A stretch of DNA of 64,000 nt from Diadophis punctatus similis (GCA_023053685.1 JALIGW010000002.1:41627220-41691219); one strand, 5' to 3'; shown: positions 12,791 through 24,745, counted from the stretch's first letter. Made by a program: numbers and translations. Notes: generated by a model from the letters alone, not told the origin.

Positions 12791-14195
12791 ATATACAGTA
12801 GTTTACTACAACTGATACATTGAGCAGAAATTAAATGATAAATTGAATGATAAACAACAACAGGATTGCTTCAAGATTTTAAATTTTGTACAGTGAAAAA
12901 CGATAATTAAAATGCTCATTAAGACAGAAGAAATCTCACATAGACACACATAATATGACGGGTATTAGATCAGCCAAACGCAAAGCAAAGTTTTCTTGTT
13001 TTTAAAGTTGCTAGAGCTATAGAAAAATAAAGCAATAAAGCAATAAAGGATAAAGTATTAAGCACCAATTAACTGTTTTGCTATAAAAGCTGAGATTAAT
13101 ATTTTTTTAAAAAAATCAACTAATCATATAAATATTCATTCATTTTAATCAGTTAAATTGAAATAGATTTGAATGAACATAAAACAATTTTTTTTGTAAA
13201 AAAAAAAAGGCTTTCTCTTCTTAGATGAATCAGGCACATATGCAACAGCTTCCTAGATGAAAATGAAGAAAAATTGCCACTTGCAATTCTTCTAAATGCC
13301 TAATGCTTTAAAAAAAAAACTTTTTTTAAAAAAAAGGTGTTACATGATTAATTGAGGGTGACTTCTTAGTCAATCAATATATTTTAATTGGTTAATCTAA
13401 TGACTCAAATTTGAAGCTCTTAAAAAACCAAATATTATAGTGAAGCTCGCTAATATAATTATGCAATTAGAAACAACTGAATGCCTCTAGCTTTGCAAAA
13501 AAAACCTCTTTCGTTAATGATCCTGTCAGAGTCTTACTTCCTAATATTTAATGGGAATGCTTAAAAACAGGAGTGTATAGCTAGCAGCATCAGGAACAAA
13601 TGAAATACCTAAAAACCTTGGCTAGAGTTCCTGGATGTATCTCCAAATTCTCCAAGTGAAGTATAATTTTAAGCATAACGGTCTTACATTCATAAGGCAC
13701 AATCATATTAATTTTATTTAATTGTTTCACTTTCATTTTAAATTATGTTCATAGCTTATTTCTGGCTTCCCCACGCAGTCACAATAGTGCAAAATTCAGG
13801 TCTGCTCGTCACTAAAATAAAAATTAAAATTACACACTGCTTTACAATTTAACTTAGCATAGTTTCGCCTTTCTGAAAGCAGTCTTATTTTAGAAATGTG
13901 ATAGGGCAAAGGGCAGCAGAGTGGACTCACATATGGAAGATAATCTAGAAAACTTTTGCAAGGCAGGTATAATTTCCTAATAAAGAGTATGGGTTTACCA
14001 CAATGAGAGAATTTTTTCCCCAGATTGTGTGCAAATTAAATAGGGACCTCGTTCCAAATGGTGTAAGCTTCTCCTGTATTTCAGAATAAAATTAGTCAGT
14101 CTTACATTTCAGACATAATATAGAAGGCCTGTGTAACACAATCTAAATGACTGTCAAAGTGCTTCATGCTCAGAGGATCGCATCATTGAAGCAAA
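12791..14195. other. Gene-free AT-rich stretch
   Basis: Several A/T homopolymers occur (13190-13210, 13310-13336). No gene or repeat family was recognised. Confidence 0.5.
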
Positions 14196-14468
14196 GAAGC
14201 ATCTCCACGTTTTGGGTGCGGTCATGCTCACTACGTGTGCATGCCCCTTCGCACGATTTTGCTTCTGCGCATGCGCAGAGGCAAAATCGCGCTGAAATCT
14301 CACACACGCACACGTCCCCTCGTGAGATTTCAGCGTGATTTTGCTTCTGCGCATGCGCAGAAGCAAAATTGTGTGAGGGGGCACACGCGCATAGCGAGAG
14401 CACCCCCAAAAAAACGTGGAGATGCACACGCAGCGCACCGGCATCAGTAAGTGAGCAACCCGCCCCTG
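14196..14468 (+). mobile_element. hAT-type MITE, CpG-rich family A, left end not found
   Basis: The interior is a strong imperfect palindrome centred near 14310, with catctccacgttttgggtg at the left and acgtggagatgc at the right. It holds two perfect TGCGCATGCGCA sites (14266-14277 and 14348-14359) and CAGTAAGT at 14445-14452. The right end is GAGCAACCCGCCCCTG. No matching left terminal repeat or target duplication could be located, so the left boundary is approximate. Confidence 0.7.
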
Positions 14469-14790
14469 GTTTGTGCACATGCACAGACATGCGTGGACAC
14501 ATGCACAGACATGCACATGCATGCACAGACATGCGTGCATGCGCAGCAGAGGCCCAAAGACCAGCTGGCTGGCAGGAGGCGGGGCATCCCAACACCGGCA
14601 GTGCAGCAAGAGGTAAGAACTTTTTCTTTCATGAGCTTCTGTTTCATCATTTGCAGGAAAACAGAAGCTCACGAAAGAAACGCCATGGAGATCTGACCTG
14701 GGGTGACGGCGCGAGTGCCAGCAGAGAGGATTGTGCGTGCCACTTCTGGCACGCATGCAATAGGTTAGCCATCACAGAACTAGGATATGG
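14469..14790. other. GC-rich flank with ACATGC-type repeat and hairpin
   Basis: Positions 14473-14545 are a degenerate array of acatgcacag/acatgcgtg units. Positions 14624-14670 form a stem of 22 bp with one mismatch (tttctttcatgagcttctg pairing with its complement). The long open frames on both strands here come from low-complexity CpG-rich sequence and are not called as genes. Confidence 0.5.
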
Positions 14791-15189
14791 TAGGGGCCTG
14801 GTTATTGAAAGTTCCTCTTGACAAAGCTCAACAATTCTTTACATTTTTTAACATTGAACACAATAATTTCTGTAAGAGAAAATCTGACTTTGGTTATTTC
14901 TCATCCATAATCATTCTGATTGTAGTCATACACATACAGTTCCAACTTCTGCACTCCATGAATATGGATTGGAACAACAACCAATTACTTGTTATAAAGT
15001 GCCTCAATTTCTAAAGGAGGCAAACTGGTGTCTCTTGGGAGCGACTCCGCTGACCTGTGAGTCACTAACCAAAAAATCTCCCTATGTTGTAGCTGGTGTA
15101 CCTCTGAAGGCATGGAATATGAAGCAAAGTCTCAACTGTTTAATGTAGTAGGGATGATATGCAAGAATGCTGATGAGCATGTCAAATAT
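14791..15189. other. Gene-free stretch
   Basis: Nothing recognised. Confidence 0.45.
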
Positions 15190-15197
15190 ATCAGATG

Positions 15198-15714
15198 CAG
15201 ATGTGGGCTGCTGCCAGTTTGCACCAGTTCTGGCGAACCGGTAGTTAAGATTCTGCGCAGTTCAGCGAACCGGCAAATCCCACCACTGGCTGGCCCCACC
15301 CCCACTCATTTTCCAGCCTGTTTTCCGGGCCGTATTCTGAGCTGTTCTGGGGCTGTTTTGGGGCCGTTTTTGGCCAGTTTTTGGCCTGTTTTTGGCCTGT
15401 TTTCCAGGCTTTTTTCCAGGCTGTTTTTCGACCATTTTTCAGGCTCTTTTGGGCCATTTTCAGGCCAAAACCAGCCCAAAAATGGCCCCAAAACAGCCTG
15501 AAATGGCCTAAAAACAGACAAAAATGGGCGTGGGAGAAGCCAGACAGTGGTAGGATTAGGTCCAACTGGCTGAATCCTACCTCTGCCCTTGTGGTGAGTG
15601 GCTGGGAGGCGGGATGGGTGTGTTGAGTGATGTCACCCGCCCAGTCAGATGACCAACCGGCCACGCCTACCCAGCCAGAGAACCGGTTGTTAAGTTATTC
15701 AAGTCCCACCACTG
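15198..15714. mobile_element. hAT-type element with exact 8-bp TSD, 517 bp
   Basis: The exact duplication atcagatg flanks it at 15190-15197 and 15715-15722. The ends are CAGATGTGGGCTGCTGCC and CAAGTCCCACCACTG. The middle (15340-15520) is an imperfect inverted repeat of ctgttttggggccgttttt-like units, which gives misleading long open frames on both strands. Sub-terminal sequence (gaaccggtagttaagattct; gagaaccggttgttaag) is shared with the large element at 38797-41008. Confidence 0.9.
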
Positions 15715-15722
15715 ATCAGATG

Positions 15723-16829
15723 GATCACTGAGTTCCCTCATACCCCAACAGAAATCTCTAAGAAAATGTAGACAATATAAATACATTTCAAGCATGTTTT
15801 ATTTCTCTGCCTTTTATGTCCAAAACAGAAGGCAAAATAATCCCTTTAAAAAAGCAGAATCTTCACCTTTCATAGGTAAAGATTGAGATTTCATAAGTGT
15901 GAAGTTATTCTTTCTAGGTGCTTCCAGTTCCTTAAGCACTGCTCAAGTTGAAGTGTTTTGTTCTATATGATACAGATCGTTAGATTTATGACACAGATGT
16001 GTTAGACTTGTCCAGTACAATGTTGAAAAGATTTCAGAGTTTGTCCAATGCTGGCTATAGGAGTAACATCCGTGCTCAAAAGGAATACAGCCAGAATACC
16101 AGTGGGGGATTAACCTTGCTCTTTTCTATGCTGGGAACCAAATAGCTGCAGCTGGCATGGATCTTCTAGCTATAATTGAATGAAGGTAAACTGTGCCAGG
16201 CTTGCATTCAGAATGATTTTAAAAGAAGGAAACATTTCTACCTTTGTACTCCATTAAAAACTCATTGGATTTTGTAACACCAGACATTAAACTAGCTGGG
16301 TAAAACCTAGTTGAGACAGAAAGGAAAAAGAAAGCACTTTTTCTCAAAGAGACATGTATACATGGGTATTCCTTCCCTTCATTAGACCCTCACTTTATAT
16401 GGAGATTTATACATTCTTGTTTTATTTTTACGTTCATGTAAAGGGAGTTCTGCTGCATCTGTGTTGAGACAGGAATAAGAGGCAGACAAGGAACCCATTG
16501 TATGGTTCCTGTGTGTACTGCTGGTGGGTATTTACAAGGAAACCTACCAGCTCTCAATAATGCAAAACTCTTCCTGACAGGAGCTGTGGCATAGCAAAAT
16601 CACTGAACCAGAGAAATGCAATTTGCCTACTCTAAAGACTGTTTTCTCTGTCACAGCAAACTCTGATTTAATTCAAAATTCCTTTCTAGATTTAACCAAA
16701 CCAAACAAAGAACTATGTCCAGCATCTGATGCAGGCTTAAAGAGCCAGACAACTCTTTCCGGTAAGATGGCGACCGAGGCAAATGCCTAGTCCCATAGCT
16801 GAAGACTAAAAGTAGGGAAAACCAGCATG
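15723..16829. other. Gene-free stretch
   Basis: Nothing recognised. Confidence 0.45.
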
Positions 16830-17609
16830 GCTGCACAAAGATCTCTCTGACAAATTGAATGAAAAAAAGGACAATTACAAAAAATGGAAGGAGGGACACA
16901 TAACTAAGGCAAAATATCAGCAATACCCAGAATATGTAAAGACAAAGTAAGGAAAGCAAAGGCCAGAATGAACAAAGACTTGCAACAAAAGTCAAAGATA
17001 ATAAAAAAAGTTTCTTCCAACATATAAATAACAAGAAAATAATCAAGGAAACAGTTGGCCCACTAAAGAGAGAAGATGGCAAGGAAGTAACAGGCAACAG
17101 AGAGAAAGCAAAGCTGCTTAACTCATTCTTTGCATCGGTCCTCACACAAAAAGAAAAAATATAGCCCAACCTACCAGAAATATAACTGCAAAAAAACAGA
17201 CTGGAAACTAAAGTAAGCAAAAAAAAAAAAACAGTAAGAGAACACCTGTCTGAACTTGATGAATACAAATCACTAGGACTGGATGGATTACACCCTAGAA
17301 TACTAAGGGAGCTGGCAGATGTCATCTCAGAACCACTGCACCACATCTTTCAAAAATCCTGGAATACCGGGGAACTACCAGAGGACTGGAAAAGAGCTGA
17401 TGTGGTTTCCATCTTCAAAAAAGGGGGAAAAATGACCCAGGAAACTACAGACCAATCAGCCTAACATCAATACCTGGGAAGATACTGGAAAAGATAATAA
17501 AAAACAGATCTGTCAACACCTAGAAATTAATAAAGTAATAACTAGCAGCCAGCACGGGTTTGCTAAAAACAGATCATGCCAAACCAATCTCATTTCATTC
17601 TTCAACACC

Positions 17610-18083
17610 ATGACTAAACTAATAGACCATTATGTGGACATAATATATCTAGATTTCAGCACGGCATTCAACAAAGTAGACCATAATCTACTTCTTCGTA
17701 AACTAGAGAAAAGTGGGATAGACAATCTCACCACCAGATGGATCCACAACTGGCTGGCAAACAGTACTCAACGAGTAGTCCTTAATGGGTCTAAGTCCAC
17801 ATGGAGAGAAGTAAGCAGTGGGGTACCACAAGGCTCCGTCTTAGGCCCAATACTCTTCAATATCTTTATAAATGACTTAGATGAGGGAATAGAACGGGAA
17901 CTAACCAAATTTGCAGATGACACTAAACTGGCAGGAATAGCTAACACCCTAGAAGATAAGCTCAGGATCCAGACGGATCTTGAAAGTCTTGAGCGCGGGG
18001 CCCTAACTAACAAAATGAAATTCAATATAGAAAAAAGTAAAGTCCTACACATAGCTAAAAAAAAAACAAAACTATACATATAA
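17610..18083 (+). pseudogene. CR1 reverse transcriptase core, longest intact piece
   Basis: This is 157 codons of open frame covering the central palm motifs. IIYLDFSTAFNKVDHNLL carries the first catalytic aspartate, VPQGSVLGPILFNIFIND the conserved block, and FADDTKLAG the paired catalytic aspartates (FADD in place of the commoner YADD, normal for CR1). It is a fragment of a polymerase that would be far longer with its N-terminal endonuclease, which is not present here. Confidence 0.9.
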
Positions 18084-18242
18084 ACTGGATGAAACCAGGC
18101 TTAGTGGCAGTGACTGTGAGAGGGATCTTGGAGTCCTAGTGGACAACCAGCTAAACATGAGCCAGCAGTGTGCAGCGGCAGCCAAAAAAGCCAACGCAAT
18201 CCTAAGTTGCATTAAGAGAGGGATACAATCTAGATCAAGGGA

Positions 18243-18563
18243 TGATAAGATGAGAATAACTCTCATTAGAGGCGAAAATGGATCTTTGCCCGGAATTTTG
18301 ACATTAGAAATGAAACCGCAGTTTAAAGTTCTAAGTAAAAATATTTATTTGGTACAAAAACAATAAATCCTCATTATTCTACATCTCTGATATAAAAAGG
18401 CATGTATTGCTTCAATAGAAGCTAGGAACAGAAAGAAAGAATGGAATACACACATGCGTACAAGAACATATCAATCACGTGCTCAGGAATAAACCATTAT
18501 ATTAGATAGGGATGCTTCTCCCAGCATATACATATAACAAGCAATATAAATCACTGCGTGACA
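18243..18563. mobile_element. Solo LTR (321 bp) inside the CR1 element
   Basis: It begins TGATAAGATGAG, ends CACTGCGTGACA, and is flanked by an exact 5-bp duplication aggga (18238-18242 and 18564-18568). Removing the insert rejoins the CR1 coding sequence without loss. The TG...CA ends and 5-bp duplication fit an LTR retrotransposon. Read on the minus strand it has TTTTTATATC followed about 60 bp later by AATAAA, so minus is the likelier transcription direction. The parent family is unknown. Confidence 0.8.
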
Positions 18564-19103
18564 AGGGAGGTACTAAAACCACTCTACAACGCCTTAGTTA
18601 GACCACACCTGGAGTATTGCATCCAGTTTTGGTCACCACACTACAAAAAAAATATTGAGACTCTAGAAAAAGTGCAGAGGAGAGCAACCAGGATGATCAG
18701 GGGACTGGAGACTAAAACATAAGAAGAGCAGTTGCAGGAACTGGGCATGGATAGTCTAGCGAAGAGAAGGACCAGGGGAGACATGATAGCAGTGTTCCAA
18801 TATTTGAAGGGCTGCCACAAAGAGGAGGGAGTCAAGCTATTCTCCAAAGCACCCGAAGGACAGACAAGGAATAATGGATGGAAATTGATCAAGGAGAGAT
18901 TCAACCTAGAAACAAGGAGGAACTTTCTGACAGTGAGAACAATCAACCAATGGAACAGCTTGCCCTCGGAAGTTGTGGGATCTTCATCACTTGAGACTTT
19001 CAAGAAGAGATTGGACTGCCATTTGTCAGAAATGGTGTAGGGTCTCCTGCAGGGGGTTGGACTAGATGATCTACAAGGTCCCTTCCAACTCTGTTAATCT
19101 GTA

Positions 19104-20009
19104 ATATAAACTTTCAGGGGCATTGTTCAACAGGGATACCTCAGTTTCTGCTGCAATAGACATTTCTTCTGACTGACTTACATCCATCAATGTTATTCAA
19201 TTTATTGGAAATAAATGGTTTTTAATTCCCCACCCACGTGGGGAGGGAAATGACATTTATGGCAAGTAATATGGGGTCCATAGATTTATTCTAATTACAA
19301 GAGGTATGTATGAGCATCCTACTTTTCATTTCATTCATTCATCTATTTAATACTCAACAGTTTTCTTCTTTCCCATAGCTCAATTAAATGCCAAGTTACA
19401 TCACAAGGAAATGCTTCCCATCAGGTATAGAAAACGGACAGCCAGGGCAGGCTGCAGACTGATGGAGATTTAAGCAAAAGCACATACTAATGGCTATACT
19501 TTCTCAAAAAAAAGTAACCTGAGAATTAAGTAGAAAATTAAAAACATTTGACAAGATTAAAAAACTATTGGAAAATTGATAGACATACTTCAGTGTGGCA
19601 TTTATTTATAATGAGGTCATTTTTCCCCTCCAGAATAGTACTAACTGAGTCCCTCGGGAGTTGGGCGGCATATAAGAAAAGCCAAATAAATAAATAAATA
19701 AATAAATACTAATCTCCAATACTTTCTTATTTGGATTTAATTAGTATGTAATGTACTAACACATTGCAGTTATGAACAACAGTTCTTCATGGCTACTATA
19801 AATCCATATGAGAATATCATGGAAGTTCTATCTGTAGCATTTCAAGATAAAGATGGGCATAACTCTTGTATAAACATGTATTATTAATAAAAATAATCAA
19901 CGGGGGGGATGGTAAAAACTGTAGGAATTAAGGTATACAATAAAAATAACATCAAGAGTCTGATAGAGATGATCATTACAAATACATGGGCATCTTTTAG
20001 ACTGATAAT
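19104..20009. other. Mostly unique; L2-type 3' tail at 19648-19708
   Basis: The piece ctcgggagttgggcggcata followed by (AAAT)n at 19680-19708 is a typical L2-type LINE 3' terminus in plus orientation. The remainder has no recognised feature. Confidence 0.6.
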
Positions 20010-21180
20010 ATCAAGCACATTGAAGTAAAAAAAAGGTTAGAAGTGGATATTTCATGAGAATGAAGATCTAAAGTCCAAATTCAGTGGAAGAAATACTATC
20101 AAGGCAATTAACACATGGACAATTCCAGTCAGTAGATACATAACTGGAATAGTGTACTGGACTCAAGCAAAACTAAAAGCCCTGGATAGGAAGACCAGAA
20201 AAATAATGACAATGAATCATGCTCTTAATCCGTGCAGTGATGTTGACAGAAACTAGTTATCAATAAAAAATAGATGGGCATGGAATGTTTCAAGTATATT
20301 AGACAATTGAAGAAGAAGAAAGGCCATTGGAAGAATACTTGATGGATAGTGAAGAAGAAGCACTGATGCTAATACATCATGAAGGCTTACTGAGTATTGG
20401 AGAGACTAAACTGGCCTACAAGAAACACCAAATGAAGAACAGAAAAGAAATATAGCAAGGTAATGTATTACAGTATATAGCCCAGTAAACAACAATACCT
20501 GGCAGTGGATAAGAACAGGAAAGTTGAAGAAAGTTGAACAGAGGAGATAATTCTGGCTGCACAAAGGCCAAATCTTAAGAAATACATACAAAGTCAGACT
20601 TGCTAAACAGCAACAGAAAGCAAAAGCTGCCTCTGTAAAGAAGCTGAATAAACAATGGACCACCTAGTCGGCTCAGATTGATATGAACAATGGCATGACA
20701 CAGTAGCAACAAAGGTGAATTGGAATATCAATTCAAACTGAGAAGCACTACCATCTAATATTGTAAACTTAACAATTTTTGATTTTAAAAAAAGACAAAG
20801 AGTTTGGGTAGTGGATATTGCAGTACATGGAAATAGCAGAATAGAAGAAAAAATCACAAAATACAAAAATTTGGAAATAGAAGTAGAATGACTGTGGGAA
20901 AAGAAAAGCAGAGATAATACCAATAGGCACTTTGATACAATCCAAAAATACTGTATCTGCAGCATCACTTGAAAACCATTGGCATTGATAAAGTCACAAC
21001 CAATAAATTGCAAAAGGCTGCTTTACTGGAAACAGCTTACATAATGCAACAATACCTTTAATATTATTAAAACAACATCATCTGCCTATGCCAGATCCTT
21101 AGGTGAATAAAAATGCCAAATCCAGCCTAAACATCTGGCTGACTGTGAGAACAGCCATTGTAATAATAAATTAAAATTAT
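20010..21180 (+). mobile_element. R4/Dong-clade LINE relic (C-terminal part)
   Basis: Broken plus-strand frames give INTWTIPVSRYITGIVYWTQ, then LDRKTRKIMTMNHALNP (near 20180-20230), then RVWVVDIAVHGNSRIEEKI followed by KYKNLEIEVE (20805-20885). They end with an LLYWKQLT-like segment and an (AAT)-type tail. The WTQ...LDRKTRK and VVDIAVxGxSRIEEK patterns match the region leading into the restriction-like endonuclease of R4-type LINEs. Many stops. The 3' fragment at 34645-34865 is a relative. Confidence 0.7.
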
Positions 21181-21184
21181 AAGC

Positions 21185-21760
21185 CACCCAACTTCCAGTG
21201 ACTCTGGAAACATATTCTTCATAGGCTGCTTTGCAGCTGGTCCAGAATGCAGCAGCCCAGGCAATTTGTGGCATTTCTTGTTATGCTCATATAACATTGC
21301 TGCCTGGCTCTCAGCTGGCTCCCAGGTGGAATTCAGTGTGCCAGTTATCACCTACAAACTCCTATATGGCCTAAGGACAGGCCATTTGTAGGACTTTCTC
21401 CCATTGTTTCTGCTTGGCCCCCAAATCTATCAGAGAAGGCATGCTCCCACCTTTGGTCCCACCTTTGTTTTGGTCCCATCTTTTTTTTAAACTTATAATT
21501 AAACTGCAAAATACAAAGCCAAGTGCCAATATCCAGAATTATCATCATTTACAAAAATGCCTCTGGTCTCTACATAGGCCTTAATGCAATTCTTAAAAAT
21601 CCTGGGTGACTGCTTTGTTTTGCTAATTTGCTCAGAATGAATGTCAGGCATTTGCAACAGCACCCCAATATCTTCCCAATATTTCAAATATATGCACAAG
21701 CTCCAAGAGATTGTACACTTTGGTCCCATCTTGTCAGATTTAGGAATAATGTAGCAGTTC
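21185..21760 (+). mobile_element. L2-type LINE relic, interrupted by a small retro-insertion
   Basis: Plus-strand frames read LQLVQNAAAQAICGISCYAH followed by a degenerate LHWLPVEFxV...TYKxLYGL segment, the usual L2-group motif order. The relic is split at 21483-21718 by a separate insertion flanked by a 14-bp duplication. Confidence 0.6.
21483..21718 (-). mobile_element. Retro-inserted sequence of unknown source, 14-bp TSD
   Basis: An exact 14-bp direct repeat tttggtcccatctt lies at 21469-21482 and 21719-21732. The insert starts on the plus strand with poly(T), so it is a minus-oriented poly(A) retro-insertion. Its minus strand is open from an ATG within the duplication to a TAA 16 bases before the A-tract (76 codons, 21729-21499), containing CIYLKYWEDIGVLLQMPDI and ending LALYFAV. 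The very short 3' UTR could mean a LINE ORF end or a processed mRNA fragment. I do not recognise the protein. Confidence 0.75.
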
Positions 21761-23200
21761 CTGTCCGATCTATGGATGGATGGGTGGATGGGTGATCCAT
21801 TTAGCCTTCAGGATCCAGCCACTGATAATCAGTTCTTCAAACCTTGAACATATTGACAGTATTTGCAGATTTTTCACTCCAAGGCATATTTGTTTATTGA
21901 TCCTTATTCTTCTATATTTTCTTCCTTGGATACATAAATGTTCATTAAACAAGGGGAAAAATTTCTGTGGATTGGAATAAATACTCATTTCTAATTTTTT
22001 TGCTGCTCTAAGGAGAAAAGTATGCAAATTTTTATACAGTATTCCATATTTAGTATTTATATTCAGTACAGTATTCCATTCCAGTTTTTAAATGGATTTT
22101 TTTTAAAAAAGAGGGAGTCCAAATCTCATGGGCATTCTAAAACATTTGCGGTTGCATTCAACAATGCTGCAGTTGATAATGTATGGCTTGAAAAATAACA
22201 CTTAGTGACCTTCTTGATCATTAGCCTTTTTAAATTTAGTTCAAAACCTATAGGACAAAGCAGTTTAGATGAATGCCTTGACATCATTTAATGCATTTTA
22301 AAATTCCATGTTCTAACATTTGAGAAAGGTCAAACCATATGAAATCCATGGGTTATTTTTCTTTAGATGCTTTCCTTATTTATTGTCATTATTGCTTTGC
22401 ATTTTTCTTTTTAGCTTCGTGGTTGTGCATATTTTTTTAATGCAATGTGCAAACTTATCACAAAAGACCTGGATTGCATTTTTTTCTATGCTTAGACTTT
22501 CTCTCAATAATAGGAATAACCTCTTGGAAAAATTATTTTTTTTTTTACTCGAAGCTGCCCAAAGTTTGGGCATAAAAGCAAACATAGTGAAAAATGTACC
22601 ATAATCTTATACACAGTTGTAAATATTTTAAACATCAGTACTTTTTTCTAAAGAAAGACATTTAAAGGCTAATCTTGTTGATACACAGTTGCATGCAAAA
22701 ATTCAGCATCCCCAGTCAAATTATACGTTTCAATTAATTCCTAAGTGATCGGAAGCTGACACATCTACGTGATGCAAAATTAAACATGACATGCTTACTC
22801 TTTATAAGTAGTCATTCAAAGATTAAAATTAAAAAAAACAGTGAATATGGCAGGGGCATAAGTCTAGACACAGTTCTGATTAATTCACTACTACTTTTTG
22901 CTTAACTATACAGTTCTTCATAAGACCCAAAATGTAACTAACTACACCAGGGGAGATAAATTATTTGATTGGTCTGTCCCGGCACTGAAGAACTCAGTGA
23001 AATTCCCAAGCTAACTTGGGATATCCCTGAAACTTTGGTGCATGCTTCAACTAAGTTTTTAATCACATCTTGGGATGAACAATGATAGTGGCCTTGGATC
23101 AGATCCTGCCTATGCAGACTCTTTCTGGGTGGATCCTAGAGGGTTCCCTGGTTCTCACAGGAATTCTGGGAGATGAAGTGTCATAAAATACACATAGAAC
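21761..23200. other. Gene-free stretch
   Basis: A short GGATGGGT-type repeat occurs at 21773-21795. No exon or transposon was recognised in the rest. Confidence 0.45.
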
Positions 23201-23208
23201 CACTAGAA

Positions 23209-23342
23209 CAGGGGTGTCAAACTGGCGACCCATGGGCCGGATGCATCATACACAAGCCATGGTCAACCCAGTTCCACAAATGGGAAAAACATCATGAAAC
23301 ATCATGTGGTGGCAATGTGATGCCATGAGTTTGACACCCGTG
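23209..23342. mobile_element. hAT-type MITE, 134 bp
   Basis: The inverted ends are CAGGGGTGTCAAACT and GAGTTTGACACCCGTG. Flanking octamers cactagaa (23201-23208) and cactagag (23343-23350) match at 7 of 8. Internal sequence includes gacccatgggccgg. No coding capacity. Confidence 0.85.
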
Positions 23343-23902
23343 CACTAGAGAAAAATGAAGAGTGAGTGGGCACAGGCATGGGCCTGTATCAGGGGCCAGA
23401 CTGTTACACATTTCTCTATCTTATTGTTTTTGCAGATATCTGCTTAGTGATATTGTTTAGGTGATTCGTGTTGCTGTGCAGGAATCTATCAGATAAAGTC
23501 GTTAGGATTCACTCACTAGTACTAGCTATTTGCATTGAGTTCAGTCTGGTGACCCTGAGGAGATGGATTCTGCTATTTGTTTATAAGACCTATGTCCTTC
23601 CTTATTGGTAAGGTCTTCCAAGAAGTAACATACAGCTGGGTCCAAACAGTAGCCAATACTTTCTTGCGGGAAGGGGCATTTCCATCTGCCTTAAAGTAGG
23701 GGTGGCCTATCCATTTTGCAAGTATTCATCTCTGGATCCAGCAATACTGGACAATTTTCATCTAACATTCATGTTACTTTTTTGAGAAAGATTATTTAGA
23801 AAGGATAGGCTAGTATATCTATATAACTTGTTTCTATGTAGAAATGTGTTAACTGGATCCATTGCACTGTGGTTGAGCTTTAATACCAAGATGGCATTGA
23901 TC

Positions 23903-24210
23903 CAGTGGTGAAAGCCAATTTTTTTACTACATGTTCTGTGGGCGTGGCTTATTGGGCATGGTGTGGCTTGGTGGGCGTGGCTTGTTGGGCATGGCAGGGG
24001 AAGGATACTGCAAAATCCCCATTCCCTCCCCACTCCTGGGGGAAGAATATTGCAAACTCTCCATTCCCATCCCACTCTGGGGCTAGCCAGAGGTGGTATT
24101 TGCCGGTTCTCCGAACTATTCAAAATTTCAGTTACTGGTTCTCCAAACTACTCAAACTTTCCGCTACCGGTTCTCCAGAACCTGTCAGAACCTGCTGCAT
24201 TTTACCTCTA
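23903..24210. mobile_element. hAT-type MITE with exact TSD, nested in LINE
   Basis: The exact 8-bp duplication cattgatc flanks it at 23895-23902 and 24211-24218. The left end is CAGTGGTGAAAGCCAATTTT; the right end is decayed (GCATTTTACCTCTA). The interior, with gggcgtggcttattgggc and ccggttctccgaac, is shared with the copy at 39714-40022, so both belong to one subfamily. Confidence 0.88.
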
Positions 24211-24272
24211 CATTGATCACACTTTATGGATGACCTCTGTTGGACCTGACTTGGAAGAGAATATCCATGTAG

Positions 24273-24480
24273 GAGCCATGGTGGCACAGTGGTTAGAGTG
24301 CAGAATTGCAGGCTAATTCTGCCAACAGTTCAGTTCTCACCAGTACAAGGTTGACAGGGTTTTCCATCCTTGCGAGGTCAGTAAAACAAGAACCCAGATT
24401 GTTGGAGGCAATATGCTGATTCTAAACGGCTTACAGAGGGCTGCAAAGCACCTATATGTCTAAGTGCTATTGCTATAGTA
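24273..24480 (+). repeat. tRNA-derived SINE
   Basis: The head is gtggcacagtggttagag and the B-box-like region agttctcaccagtac is degenerate. The body is cccagattgttggaggc and the tail ctaagtgctattgctat. Interior bases have been lost compared with the copy at 61714-61951. Confidence 0.8.
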
Positions 24481-24745
24481 CCATTAGCCATCCTTAACCT
24501 CTCTGTCATTTTTTATGTTATCAATCATAGTATTCTTCCAGTCTGGTTAAAAGGGTTGGGGATGGAAGCCATAATTCTTCATTAGTTCTCTTCTCTGAAG
24601 TTGGTTCCAGATGGTGTTGTGGGGATGAGGTTTGGGGAGGGAAGTTTTGTGGGGTGCCACCAGGCTCAGTTTACTCCTATTTAACATTTAGATGAAACCA
24701 CCAGGTGACATAATTCATCCTCCCAGGATTAAATATCAGAAGTTA

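Larger units (their letters stand above)
16830..19103 (+). mobile_element. CR1 LINE, 5'-truncated, with reverse transcriptase; split by a solo LTR
   Basis: In order the sequence encodes a pre-RT segment (VKDNKKSFFQHINNK, about 16985-17030) and KSLGLDGLHPRILRELADVI (17266-17325). Next come DWKRADVVSIFKKG and PGNYRPISLTSIPGKILEKI, then the RT core at 17610-18083 with YLDFSTAFNKVDHNLL, SSGVPQGSVLGPILFNIFIND and the catalytic FADDTKLAG. The C-terminal part follows at 18564-19040 ([32 protein letters not shown]). The 3' end ggtcccttccaactctgtta is the usual CR1 terminus. Stops near 17163, a one-base loss near 17430 and the LTR insertion make it dead. The 231-codon open frame on the opposite strand (17346-16651) is a shadow. 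Confidence 0.92.
23560..24745 (+). mobile_element. Decayed L2-type LINE, host of nested insertions
   Basis: Plus-strand frames give a degenerate run up to SLDPAILDNFHLTF (23720-23770) and later VIFYVINHSILPVWLKGLG (24508-24555). These correspond to the SLDPxxLxNFRPVS and FDTIDHxIL motifs of squamate L2-type reverse transcriptases. The relic is interrupted by a hAT MITE (23903-24210) and a SINE (24273-24480), and ends at the Gypsy insertion (24751). Many stops. Confidence 0.65.

Noticed and set aside
14260..14365. CRISPR-like repeats with spacers
   Set aside because: The repeated GCGCATGCGC words are parts of a palindromic vertebrate MITE, not regularly spaced direct repeats.
14154..14756. 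200-codon and neighbouring open frames on both strands
   Set aside because: They run through CpG-rich palindromic MITE and ACATGC repeat sequence; the Cys/His/Ala-rich products recur wherever this MITE occurs.
15112..15664. Open frames of 129 and 139 codons
   Set aside because: They translate the internal inverted repeats of the hAT element at 15198-15714; products are Phe/Pro/Trp-rich repeats with no domain.
16651..17346. 231-codon open frame on the minus strand
   Set aside because: It is the exact antisense of the CR1 coding region; the plus strand has clear RT motifs and the minus product is a low-complexity hydrophobic shadow.
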